34,302 bases of DNA from assembly GCA_021847795.1 (NCBI GenBank), contig JAJZPZ010000017.1, positions 1-34,302 on the forward strand, written 5' to 3'. Each line of letters begins with the position of its first letter. The stretch's first letter is position 1. This document shows, one piece after another, positions 1-6,132 of this stretch. The notes under the pieces were generated by a model. It was not told the DNA's origin, searched no databases, and saw nothing but the letters and a program-made list of their open reading frames with translations. The DNA is from Nitrospirota bacterium. Lineage in GTDB: Bacteria > Nitrospirota > Thermodesulfovibrionia > Thermodesulfovibrionales > Dissulfurispiraceae. The translations under genes and the position numbers were made by a program.

Positions 1-145
1 TGTCGATAGCAGTGGCAGATCCGCACGTGTCGACTGTTCAATAGACGCAAGATTTCCGAGAGAATGTGTCATGGTCCGCGTGCAAAAAAGGACACGCCCA
101 GAAATCCGCATCCCCAGAATGGTAAAATGGAAACAGGGTAAATTT

Positions 146-2077
146 ATGGAAAATTCCATTTCGACCAGTATCCAGGAGGAGAGGAAGTCAGTACTCGAAG
201 CAGCGAAGTATTCTGACCGGCAGATCGCCGAACATCTGAATTCTACCCTAAACAAATTTCTTCAATGGCCAGCAAAGGCTTTGCCTGCTATCATAACCGA
301 TGCTGAAGGAGACATAACTCATTTTGACTGCGCCATTTCTATAACGGCATATGAGGAATCCGAAATTCCTCGCGAGCTCGGCGCGGATAAAGTAGCCTGC
401 GCTATTCATGTAACAGCCAGCCTCGGGAAAGAGGAATTGAATGCCGGATATGAGCATATTGCTGCATTCAAGAGGCTCAAAAGGCCTGCTGGCCCCCAAT
501 TGGAATACCCGATAAATAAAACATCAATTGGGGTCATACTCGCCATGGACTCACCTTTCTCAGTTGAGGAAATTGGTGAATTAATGAAGGCTAGAAACGA
601 ACTATTCCCTCCATGGGAGTGGCCGGACATGGTTGCGGTGTTGAAATCCGGCACCGTAAATTATGTTTGTCAGATTCATGGCGGAGAAATAATGGGCAGT
701 TTCTATCTGCCCGGGTATCAGACTGGCGGTCCCGTGCCGCCTATGTACATTCACATATTTGCTCACGGACTAGGGATATACACATTAAATAATGTGTTGC
801 ACTTTATTTTCGGACACTTAGCCAGCTTTTCCCCGGGGATAAAACTACCTTCCTTTGAAAGAATAATGGAAGGCGCTCCAATGACTGGAATAACCGTAAG
901 TGCATACCTTTTTGACAGACACAATGGATTAGTGTCGCTCGCGTATGAAGAGCATTTGAATCGACAGATGCGCAAGCCGTTTCCCTATCGTATTGAGGAT
1001 GGAAGTGGTAGTTTCCTTTCCCATGTGAGTTATATCCCATGGCCAGAAGGCGGAGCAGTTAAAATTACGGGGAAGTTTCCCTTAGAGGCGTTTCTGCTTT
1101 ATCTCGGCCCTGTGGCTAAGGATGCCCACATATACAAGCAGGCCGATGGAGCAATTTCAAGCGTTCTCCCTATAAATGAAAACGATTTCAGGGGAGCGCT
1201 TTTCAGGTTTCAATGTCAATCAAATATGAAGGTGCAGCAGGAAAAGCCAAGCGGGGTTATTTTGAAGTACGCTGATGAAGGGACGGACTCTCCCTTTATG
1301 GCCCGCTTGTTTATGGGAATACTGAATTTACGAGATCGAGCATTTTCTAATGAGGGCAAACGATTAGAATTTGATGAGGCTTATAAATTTGTTTTTGATG
1401 CGCTCACTGCTGCCAGAACAGCACATAAAGAGATCATACAGACTGTAACAGAACATCGCCGTAAAGTTTCGCAAGGAGAAATTGCGAGAGTCGAAGGCGG
1501 CATGATTCACATTGCAGAAGATATTAATGGACAATTGAGCAGGCAACTTAATGATTTCCTATACAGCGCAGTCCGATGCATCAAAGATGGAATGCAAAAA
1601 TTGGTCACTCTTTTGCAGTCTGGTAATATCGGCTTTTTATTTAAAAAACAGAAACTTTTCGAAAAAGAGCTCTCAAAGTTGGCTATGACTAAACCTGAGC
1701 TAGCGGAGTATCTTAGGAACGTGAGGGATTGGTCTGATAAGCTGGTAACCCGCAGAAACAAACTGCACGAAGGATGGTTTTTGCCCCTGACTAAATACAA
1801 TGGCAATGGAAATATTATAGAGATCACAGAGCCCGAAATTGAAAAACAGCCTGTTTCGGAGTTCGTGGGATTTATGTTTGATCGCTTGTGCTGTTTCGTG
1901 GAGGAAATAACCGTCTATGGGCTTCAGTCTCAAATGCCGCAGCACACATCAATAACCGAGATAAAAGTTCAGGAAAGAAAAGAGAACTGCAAGGAACGCT
2001 TCAGGACCACATTGCTGCAGGGTGGCATGCCTGCTTGGAAGCTCACTTACCATAGAAGCTCATTCGAAGAATCCTGA
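146..2077 (+). CDS. Large protein of unknown function; possible degenerate nuclease-like N-terminus plus HEPN-like C-terminus
   Basis: 643 aa from the ATG at 146; an in-frame ATG at 71 would add 25 basic residues, and neither start has a clear Shine-Dalgarno. Residues about 58-200 resemble the DUF6602-type restriction-nuclease-like fold: a FDCAI strand, then AIHVTASLGKEEL, where active relatives would have a Glu-x-Lys (here His88 and Thr90), then a strand-rich part with a PDMVAVL segment. The C-terminal third is helical and holds RRNKLHEGW at 536-544, matching the R-x4-H pattern of HEPN ribonucleases, followed by another amphipathic helix. There is no signal peptide or membrane segment, so it is probably cytoplasmic. 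It stands alone and is more AT-rich than later genes, with a transposase remnant 300 bases downstream, which suggests transfer. The fold assignments are pattern recognition from memory; the gene being real is much surer than its function. Confidence 0.65.
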   Translation: MENSISTSIQEERKSVLEAAKYSDRQIAEHLNSTLNKFLQWPAKALPAIITDAEGDITHFDCAISITAYEESEIPRELGADKVACAIHVTASLGKEELNAGYEHIAAFKRLKRPAGPQLEYPINKTSIGVILAMDSPFSVEEIGELMKARNELFPPWEWPDMVAVLKSGTVNYVCQIHGGEIMGSFYLPGYQTGGPVPPMYIHIFAHGLGIYTLNNVLHFIFGHLASFSPGIKLPSFERIMEGAPMTGITVSAYLFDRHNGLVSLAYEEHLNRQMRKPFPYRIEDGSGSFLSHVSYIPWPEGGAVKITGKFPLEAFLLYLGPVAKDAHIYKQADGAISSVLPINENDFRGALFRFQCQSNMKVQQEKPSGVILKYADEGTDSPFMARLFMGILNLRDRAFSNEGKRLEFDEAYKFVFDALTAARTAHKEIIQTVTEHRRKVSQGEIARVEGGMIHIAEDINGQLSRQLNDFLYSAVRCIKDGMQKLVTLLQSGNIGFLFKKQKLFEKELSKLAMTKPELAEYLRNVRDWSDKLVTRRNKLHEGWFLPLTKYNGNGNIIEITEPEIEKQPVSEFVGFMFDRLCCFVEEITVYGLQSQMPQHTSITEIKVQERKENCKERFRTTLLQGGMPAWKLTYHRSSFEES

Positions 2078-2290
2078 ATCAGCTATTTCTAAAAACTGTG
2101 TTTCAGTGAATTCTATTGCCACGTTCTCGAATCTATTCAATTGTCGGATTCAGGGTTTGTTAATAGCCAAAATCGCGGTGAGGATTTTCAGAAAAAGTCA
2201 ATTACGAGATCGCGATATATATTCTCGAAAATCACCAGTAGCTGCAGGATCGTAAAGCCGAGGAGTATATGTAGTAACCAAGTGGCTTAA

Positions 2291-2335
2291 CTGTCCGAAC
2301 TAAATCAGAATACCTGTCCGACCTGATCCGGAATT
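2291..2335. repeat. Two imperfect 22-bp tandem repeats, possible transposon-end binding sites
   Basis: Two copies starting CTGTCCGA at 2291 and 2314 lie 23 bases apart and share about 16 of 22 positions. Repeats of this spacing are typical of transposase-binding ends of some DDE elements. They sit in the 553-base gap 2078-2630, which otherwise holds the transposase remnant at 2400-2545, some short inverted AT-rich segments around 2170-2245 and no convincing gene. No matching second end was seen in the window. Confidence 0.4.
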
Positions 2336-2399
2336 TCCACAATAGACCCAATAATGCGAATTTACTTTGTAATGGTATTGGGGCAATTCCGTGGACGCC

Positions 2400-2545
2400 T
2401 TACTTATCTCCCTTCTTTTTCGGCCCTGACTTCTGACGGTGGAGAGAGCGGTTTAGTGCTTTTTCAAGCTTGTCTATGAATTCTTTGCCGCCAAGAGGCC
2501 GCCCGGTATGCTCATGATAGCGAATCTTTTTTAAACTGGGGGGCG
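2400..2545 (-). pseudogene. C-terminal remnant of a REP-associated tyrosine (Y1/IS200-like) transposase
   Basis: Read on the minus strand, this stretch encodes a tail with KKIRYHEHTGRPLGGKEFI followed by DKLEKALNRSLHRQKSGPKK and a stop at 2400-2402. The HTGRPLG segment, followed by a short helix and a basic RGRPKK-like end, is the usual carboxyl end of TnpA-REP (RAYT) proteins. The catalytic HUH and tyrosine region is absent: upstream of about 2545 the frame continues only to a stop near 2620 with no family resemblance. Only about 50 of the usual 150-300 residues remain, so it is a dead fragment. RAYT proteins act on REP palindromes, which makes the palindromic repeats elsewhere in the window worth comparing. 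Confidence 0.7.
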
Positions 2546-2630
2546 GACCGAGACAAGTGTTTGATATTATAGCTGAACAACAAAAGGGAGCGAAAAGCAG
2601 CGAAAGATAGTGCCGGCCCCTGGTGTATGG

Positions 2631-3194
2631 CTACCAGCGCAGATCTGCTTCGCAGGATTCGTCGGGTTCTGAAGGCAATATGTCATCCTCCATGTCGAGT
2701 TTCGCTATTCCCCTGATATAGCTGCACTGCGGCTTCGACTCTACTGCCTTCGGGCAGTATTCCCGGCGGATAAAGCCGACCGGGTTTTCCCTTTCAACAC
2801 CTGTGAGCGCGGCAAGTATGGACAGCGCGGTCCCCGTCCGCCCGTGACCTCCCACGCAGCATACAAGCACATCGATGTCTCTTTTGCGGCTGAGTGATGA
2901 TTCCTGGAGGACGTCGAGCAGGCGCAGCCAGTCCTGTTCTGAAAAATCCGGCACGCCGCCGTCCGGCCACCCTATTTTTATGATCTGCGGCTGGGCAGCG
3001 GGTAAGTCACTTCCCGGGTTCGCTCGTTCCATAGACTGCAGGACATTTGCTCCGCAATCGATGATCACGTCCATCCCGGCGGTGTCCATTCCCCGAAAGC
3101 TGCCGGCGCCGAAGAACTTCAGGCCTTTCCATTGAAAAACGAATCGGCTGCCCCAGTGGCATTTCCTGCCTGTTTTCCCTTCATCGGGCCCCAT
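2631..3194 (-). CDS. Dual-specificity/tyrosine-phosphatase-like protein
   Basis: 187 aa from the ATG at 3194, preceded by a GAAAGGGG stretch; a longer reading from 3266 is possible. The protein-tyrosine-phosphatase signature CX5R is clear: Cys113-VGGHG-Arg119, followed by TG and a hydrophobic helix, as in the P-loop of cysteine phosphatases. A conserved Asp-containing segment (DGGVPDFSEQDW) precedes it and could supply the general acid. No signal peptide or membrane helix is seen, so it should be cytoplasmic. The start overlaps the 3' end of the preceding gene by 14 bases in another frame, which implies translational coupling, so the two products probably work together. The substrate (phosphoprotein, RNA cap-like or nucleotide end) cannot be told from sequence. 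Confidence 0.75.
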   Translation of the reverse strand: MGPDEGKTGRKCHWGSRFVFQWKGLKFFGAGSFRGMDTAGMDVIIDCGANVLQSMERANPGSDLPAAQPQIIKIGWPDGGVPDFSEQDWLRLLDVLQESSLSRKRDIDVLVCCVGGHGRTGTALSILAALTGVERENPVGFIRREYCPKAVESKPQCSYIRGIAKLDMEDDILPSEPDESCEADLRW

Positions 3195-3966
3195 AGATAT
3201 CTTTTTCTTTTCCCCTTTCACTGAAGTCTCCCGGACTATCTTCGTCACAGAGGGTCCGTGGATCACCCGGAATTTCGCTGCCCCATTGCACTGCCCGGTA
3301 GCCGTATCCCTTCGATATCACCAATTCCGGGAGTGCCTCGACCAATCTCAGAGTGCGCGCCCTGAAGAGCAGGGCCTCCACAAAATAAAATACCGGCAAG
3401 GGCATATCTATATCAAGTATGGAACCGTTTTTCTTTTGATCCAGTATGTCCAGGTATTTGCGCTTGTGCCATACATGGAACCCGGTTTCGAGCTTATCGA
3501 AGGCAAGGCCGCCGTGGTGGCTCAAATCCACGCAATGGTCGATGAAGATCCCGGAGGGCAGGGACCAATACTTCATTGCGGCCTCCGCGATGATCGCCCA
3601 GGCGCTTCCGCCGTAGGGCTCGGTCCAGCACTCCAGGAACAGATCCCTGAGCTTCGGCAGAGAGGTTTTCGGGTCGAATTGTTCTGCCAGTCTGTATGCG
3701 GATTTTCTGTCCATTACGTAAGAGAGTTCAGGGATAACGACCCCGCATCTGTCGCAGGCATGGCGTGCCTCTCCAAAGCACATCCTGACCAGTACATCAA
3801 ACAGCAGAGATGCCAAAACCCTGCTGTAGCTGCCGCGGACTTCGCAGAGGTCATGCTTAAGTTTTATCCTTGAGGGCGCCCCCTCGGAGGGTTTAAAGCG
3901 CACCAGGAGGTCCTCCAGCACATAAAAACTGGGCACCCAGTATATCAGATCTTTTTCCGTTTCCAT
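3181..3966 (-). CDS. Conserved-looking protein of unknown function, coupled to a phosphatase
   Basis: 261 aa from the ATG at 3966, chosen because AAGGAG lies five bases upstream; an in-frame extension to 4056 lacks such a site. I do not recognise the family. Visible features are a CDRCG pair at about residues 80-85, which could bind a metal with another cysteine, a FIDHCVDLSHHGGLAFDK segment rich in His and Asp, and a long hydrophobic helix near the carboxyl end. There is no signal peptide. It overlaps the downstream phosphatase gene by 14 bases, so the pair is probably one transcription unit. It could be the regulator, target or scaffold of the phosphatase; that is inference. Confidence 0.7.
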   Translation of the reverse strand: METEKDLIYWVPSFYVLEDLLVRFKPSEGAPSRIKLKHDLCEVRGSYSRVLASLLFDVLVRMCFGEARHACDRCGVVIPELSYVMDRKSAYRLAEQFDPKTSLPKLRDLFLECWTEPYGGSAWAIIAEAAMKYWSLPSGIFIDHCVDLSHHGGLAFDKLETGFHVWHKRKYLDILDQKKNGSILDIDMPLPVFYFVEALLFRARTLRLVEALPELVISKGYGYRAVQWGSEIPGDPRTLCDEDSPGDFSERGKEKDIYGAR

Positions 3967-4157
3967 TTCACTCCTTAAGGGCAAGATTCGGGGCTGATTC
4001 TTCCAATCCCCATGCGGCAAGAGCACTGCGAAGGCCGCTGCTGAAAGAGGGGGCAAACAGGCATTTGCCTGGAACTGGTGAACTGGAGTGACTATATTCT
4101 AGCCGCCCTGCATATGGTCCATGCAGTGATTTGAATCACAAAATTCCGGGGATATTG

Positions 4158-4185
4158 AAAAAGAGCGGCATATCCGATGCTGCCG
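4158..4185 (-). terminator. Probable Rho-independent terminator after the RRM gene
   Basis: On the minus strand, ten bases past the RRM stop codon, CGGCA and TGCCG pair around a roughly ten-base loop and are followed by CTCTTTTTC. The stem is short, so termination may be leaky. Confidence 0.45.
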
Positions 4186-4195
4186 GACTACCGGA

Positions 4196-4576
4196 TCAAT
4201 GCCTGTCTTTGCGGGTAAGTTTTTTGCGGCCGGTACTCAAGGCGCTGCTTTTCCTTTTAGGCGCACTATTCTCTTTCCGGGCTTCAGAATGCTCCGGCCG
4301 CACCCTGATCGGATTGTCCTGGGGAGCGTGGTAGTTTTGCCGGGCAGTTTTTTTCACCCGTATCTTCAGGCCCTTGATAAGCTTGCCGTCAAGTGCTTTG
4401 ATCGCTGCTGCGGCTTCGGAATCTTCCGGCATGTCGATGAACCCGAAACCCTTGGACTTGCCTGTGGCTGCATCAATGACTATGTCGTGTGACTTTATCT
4501 TCCCGAAAGACTGGAAGAGCATGAATAGTTCTTTCTTGTTAATTTCCCTGGACAGGTTGCGCACCAGTATATTCAA
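4196..4576 (-). CDS. RRM-domain RNA-binding protein with basic tail
   Basis: 126 aa starting with TTG at 4576, with GAGGAG six bases upstream. Residues 1-80 form a single RNA recognition motif: RNP2 is ILVRNL at 3-8 and RNP1 is KGFGFIDM at 42-49, with the aromatic residues that stack on RNA bases retained. The remaining 45 residues are rich in Lys, Arg, Ser and Pro and probably disordered, giving extra nucleic-acid affinity. Length and layout match the small bacterial RRM proteins of cyanobacteria and other phyla, some of which are cold-regulated. It lies directly behind a truncated nitroreductase whose frame runs into the TTG start, so it may be transcribed from that former promoter. Confidence 0.9.
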   Translation of the reverse strand: MNILVRNLSREINKKELFMLFQSFGKIKSHDIVIDAATGKSKGFGFIDMPEDSEAAAAIKALDGKLIKGLKIRVKKTARQNYHAPQDNPIRVRPEHSEARKENSAPKRKSSALSTGRKKLTRKDRH

Positions 4577-4758
4577 TGTAAGCTCCTCAATGAAATTCTC
4601 GCCCGGACGTGAACGTATAAGGTAAAGTATACACTATTCGTTGAGGCCACGGACAATGGCCCGGCCTTGATGATCTCTATCAGGCGCTCTCTCTCAACCG
4701 GCTGCCCGGTATAATGCCGAACGCTCCGCCGCGTGTAAATGCCTTCAAGCAGCTCCAT
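4573..4758 (-). pseudogene. Truncated nitroreductase-family protein (N-terminal fragment)
   Basis: Starts at the ATG at 4758 with AAAGGAGG eight bases upstream, so the initiation region is intact. The first 33 residues (4758-4660) read MELLEGIYTRRSVRHYTGQP followed by an LIEIIKAG helix, the usual start of FMN-dependent nitroreductases, including the RRSVR segment that contacts FMN phosphate. After that the frame loses the APS..NxQPW region and continues with unrelated residues to a stop at 4573. Families in this fold are about 170-220 aa, so some 140 or more residues are missing. The deletion seems to have joined the 5' end of this gene to the RRM gene. Confidence 0.75.
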
Positions 4759-4863
4759 TGCTGTTTGCCTCCTTTCGGGAACCACTCCCGGTGCAGTGTA
4801 AAGGAGTGGAAAGAATCCGGGACACATAAATAAAAGGGAAGTGTCCCGGATTGAAGAATTGCG

Positions 4864-5004
4864 TTAATGTCCTTTTTTTAATCTCTTCAGCAACTTCACT
4901 ATGAATCTGACTTTGCTCTTCTCTTGTGTCTCATGGATTGAGGGATAGGTCCTGATCCACCCTTCCTTGCCCGCTTCGTGCATTTTTTTCGGTTTGGTTT
5001 TCAT
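4864..5004 (-). CDS. Small basic protein, unknown (46 aa)
   Basis: An ATG-to-TAA frame of 46 codons whose product starts MKTKPKKMHEAGKEGW and ends in a basic helix with KLLKRLKKGH. About a third of residues are Lys, Arg or His, with no membrane segment. No strong Shine-Dalgarno is visible. The interest lies in its position 35 bases downstream of a structured non-coding element on the same strand, itself just past the 6S RNA. It could be a genuine small protein with a structured leader, or a chance frame; coding status is uncertain. Confidence 0.4.
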   Translation of the reverse strand: MKTKPKKMHEAGKEGWIRTYPSIHETQEKSKVRFIVKLLKRLKKGH

Positions 5005-5038
5005 AGTTCAACACCCATTGGATTCGGAGAAAAGAAAA

Positions 5039-5149
5039 GAGCCATACAAGTTTTCCCAACCTTGGTTGGACAGGCCCAATTTCTCGACGTCTGGCAAACC
5101 TTAGCTTCTACCATACGCCTGCATGGCGCCTGATTCTTTTGCATGGCTC
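5039..5149 (-). ncRNA. Unclassified structured RNA element between 6S RNA and a small ORF
   Basis: The ends pair as GAGCCAT (5149-5143) with ATGGCTC (5045-5039), and pairing can extend inward with CAA..G against CTTG. An internal perfect hairpin CCAACC-AA-GGTTGG lies near the 3' side. A T-rich run (TTTTCTTTTCT) follows the closing stem on the minus strand, as at an RNA 3' end. At 111 nt with closed ends it looks like a discrete small RNA or a leader. I could not match it to SRP RNA, tmRNA or a riboswitch class I know. Confidence 0.4.
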
Positions 5150-5159
5150 TTTGTGTGTA

Positions 5160-5338
5160 TCATATGCAATCCCCGCGGGTGATCCCATAAGCCTTGTTTC
5201 CAAGTGGGTGCATCGGCAAATGCTTTGGGCTTCCCTCTCGCTGCTGAAGGCTTGCTCACCCGCACCTGACTCCTGCTCCCTTACTGAACAAATTGGTCTC
5301 TGGGTTTTCCACCCAAGGGGATTGCTGGTCCTCTTTCT
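5160..5338 (-). ncRNA. ssrS: 6S RNA
   Basis: About 179 nt on the minus strand, starting seven bases below a consensus sigma-70 -10 box. A nine-base closing stem pairs GCAATCCCC (5325-5317) with GGGGATTGC (5174-5166). The 3' half closely follows the 6S pattern known from E. coli: GGGTGAGCA, then a GAGAGG-GAAGCCC segment, a GATGCACCCACTTGGAAACA side with CAAGGCTTATGGG, then CCGCGGGGAT. 6S RNA mimics an open promoter and sequesters the housekeeping sigma RNA polymerase when nutrients run out. The downstream gene is not the 5-formyltetrahydrofolate cyclo-ligase found beside it in enterobacteria. The exact 3' end is uncertain by about ten bases. Confidence 0.85.
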
Positions 5339-5344
5339 GACTTT

Positions 5345-5373
5345 ACTATAGCTCCGGGATATTGCCTTGTCAA
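5345..5373 (-). promoter_or_regulatory. Sigma-70 promoter of the 6S RNA
   Basis: TTGACA (5373-5368), a 17-base spacer and TATAGT (5350-5345) on the minus strand, which puts the start point near 5338, the expected 5' end of the 6S RNA. Confidence 0.8.
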
Positions 5374-5450
5374 TGCCGAAATTTGACGCATGTCACGGGG
5401 TGCGCAAAGCGCCTCATTTCTCAGTGTTCCTGATCGGGCGCGCAATAATT

Positions 5451-5816
5451 TCAGGCGGCGTATTTAACCGTTATGGTGTATTCAACATCCGAGCACTCGG
5501 GGGCAGAACAGCGCTCACAACTTATTTTTCCTTGTGCTGCTGTTTTGCGGGCTCCCACCACGGCGCTTATTATTTGGGTGAAATCAAATCCGCCTTCAAC
5601 ACATTCCGAGCACAAACAGTTTATTCTGAATACCGCAGAGCTGCCGGGAAAGAAATTAATCTTCCGCGACAACGGCTCCAATGCCCCTGTTTGACTGTAC
5701 ACCATACTGATGGCGATTTCTGCAACCTTGGGGAAGAGTTCAGACACAAGACCCGCCTCAATCTTCTGCTGCTTCCTTTCCGCTTTTGCCGCTGAGATCT
5801 TAGCTCTGCGATTCAT
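5451..5816 (-). CDS. Small cysteine-containing protein, unknown
   Basis: 121 aa from the ATG at 5816 with AGGGAGG seven bases upstream. The amino end is a basic, alanine-rich helix. The carboxyl half carries CLCSEC and then CERCSAPEC, five or six cysteines that could form one zinc site, between beta-strand-like segments ending EYTITVKYAA. No signal peptide or membrane helix is present. I do not recognise the family. It is divergent from the histidine kinase at 6133, across a 316-base gap, and convergent with nothing close; the 6S promoter lies about 80 bases past its stop. The start and reading frame look solid, the function is open. Confidence 0.7.
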   Translation of the reverse strand: MNRRAKISAAKAERKQQKIEAGLVSELFPKVAEIAISMVYSQTGALEPLSRKINFFPGSSAVFRINCLCSECVEGGFDFTQIISAVVGARKTAAQGKISCERCSAPECSDVEYTITVKYAA

Positions 5817-6132
5817 GGCGCCTCCCTATTCGTGACGGCATCTTCAGGGAATTTGATACTCCGTGCAGTCCTCCCGCACGGACGTCTATCTGGTCTAATT
5901 ATACACCTGAAGCCGTTCCATCCCCAATTCTCATTATGGACGGCCCTCAGGCCCTCAGCGCCGTGCGGAAGGAGCGGGAGAAATGGTATATATGGTATAT
6001 TACGTTGCCTGGGACCACAGGCGTGAGGGATGAAAATGCAATCCAGCTTTTTTGCAGGTTTCTTAATCTGCCGCATTCAGCGGAACCATAACCAGCCCGG
6101 ACTTCCCCGCGGGCATCGCTCCGGAGACTAAG
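5817..6132. other. Intergenic region between divergent genes
   Basis: 316 bases with no convincing gene. It holds a small inverted repeat CCGTGC / GCACGG around 5862-5882 and a 51-codon plus-strand frame (5936-6091) with no ribosome site and no family resemblance. A near-consensus GTATATATGGTATAT run at 5984-5998 could supply -10 elements for the kinase gene. Confidence 0.5.

Noticed and set aside
2022-2255. 77-codon plus-strand frame after the first gene
   Set aside because: It overlaps the 3' end of the 643-aa gene in another frame and has no ribosome site or motif.
3286-3873. 195-codon open frame on the plus strand
   Set aside because: It is antisense to the 261-aa gene, which has a good ribosome site, and its composition shows no domain.
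5039-5149. SRP RNA, tmRNA or a known riboswitch
   Set aside because: The conserved SRP loop, the tmRNA tag and acceptor end, and the core motifs of the riboswitches I compared are all missing.
5139-5351. 70-codon plus-strand frame
   Set aside because: It lies antisense to the 6S RNA, whose structure and promoter explain the conservation pattern better.
5367-5795. 142-codon plus-strand frame
   Set aside because: It overlaps the 6S promoter and is antisense to the minus-strand cysteine protein with a clear ribosome site.
5936-6091. 51-codon plus-strand frame upstream of the histidine kinase
   Set aside because: There is no ribosome site and no family resemblance.
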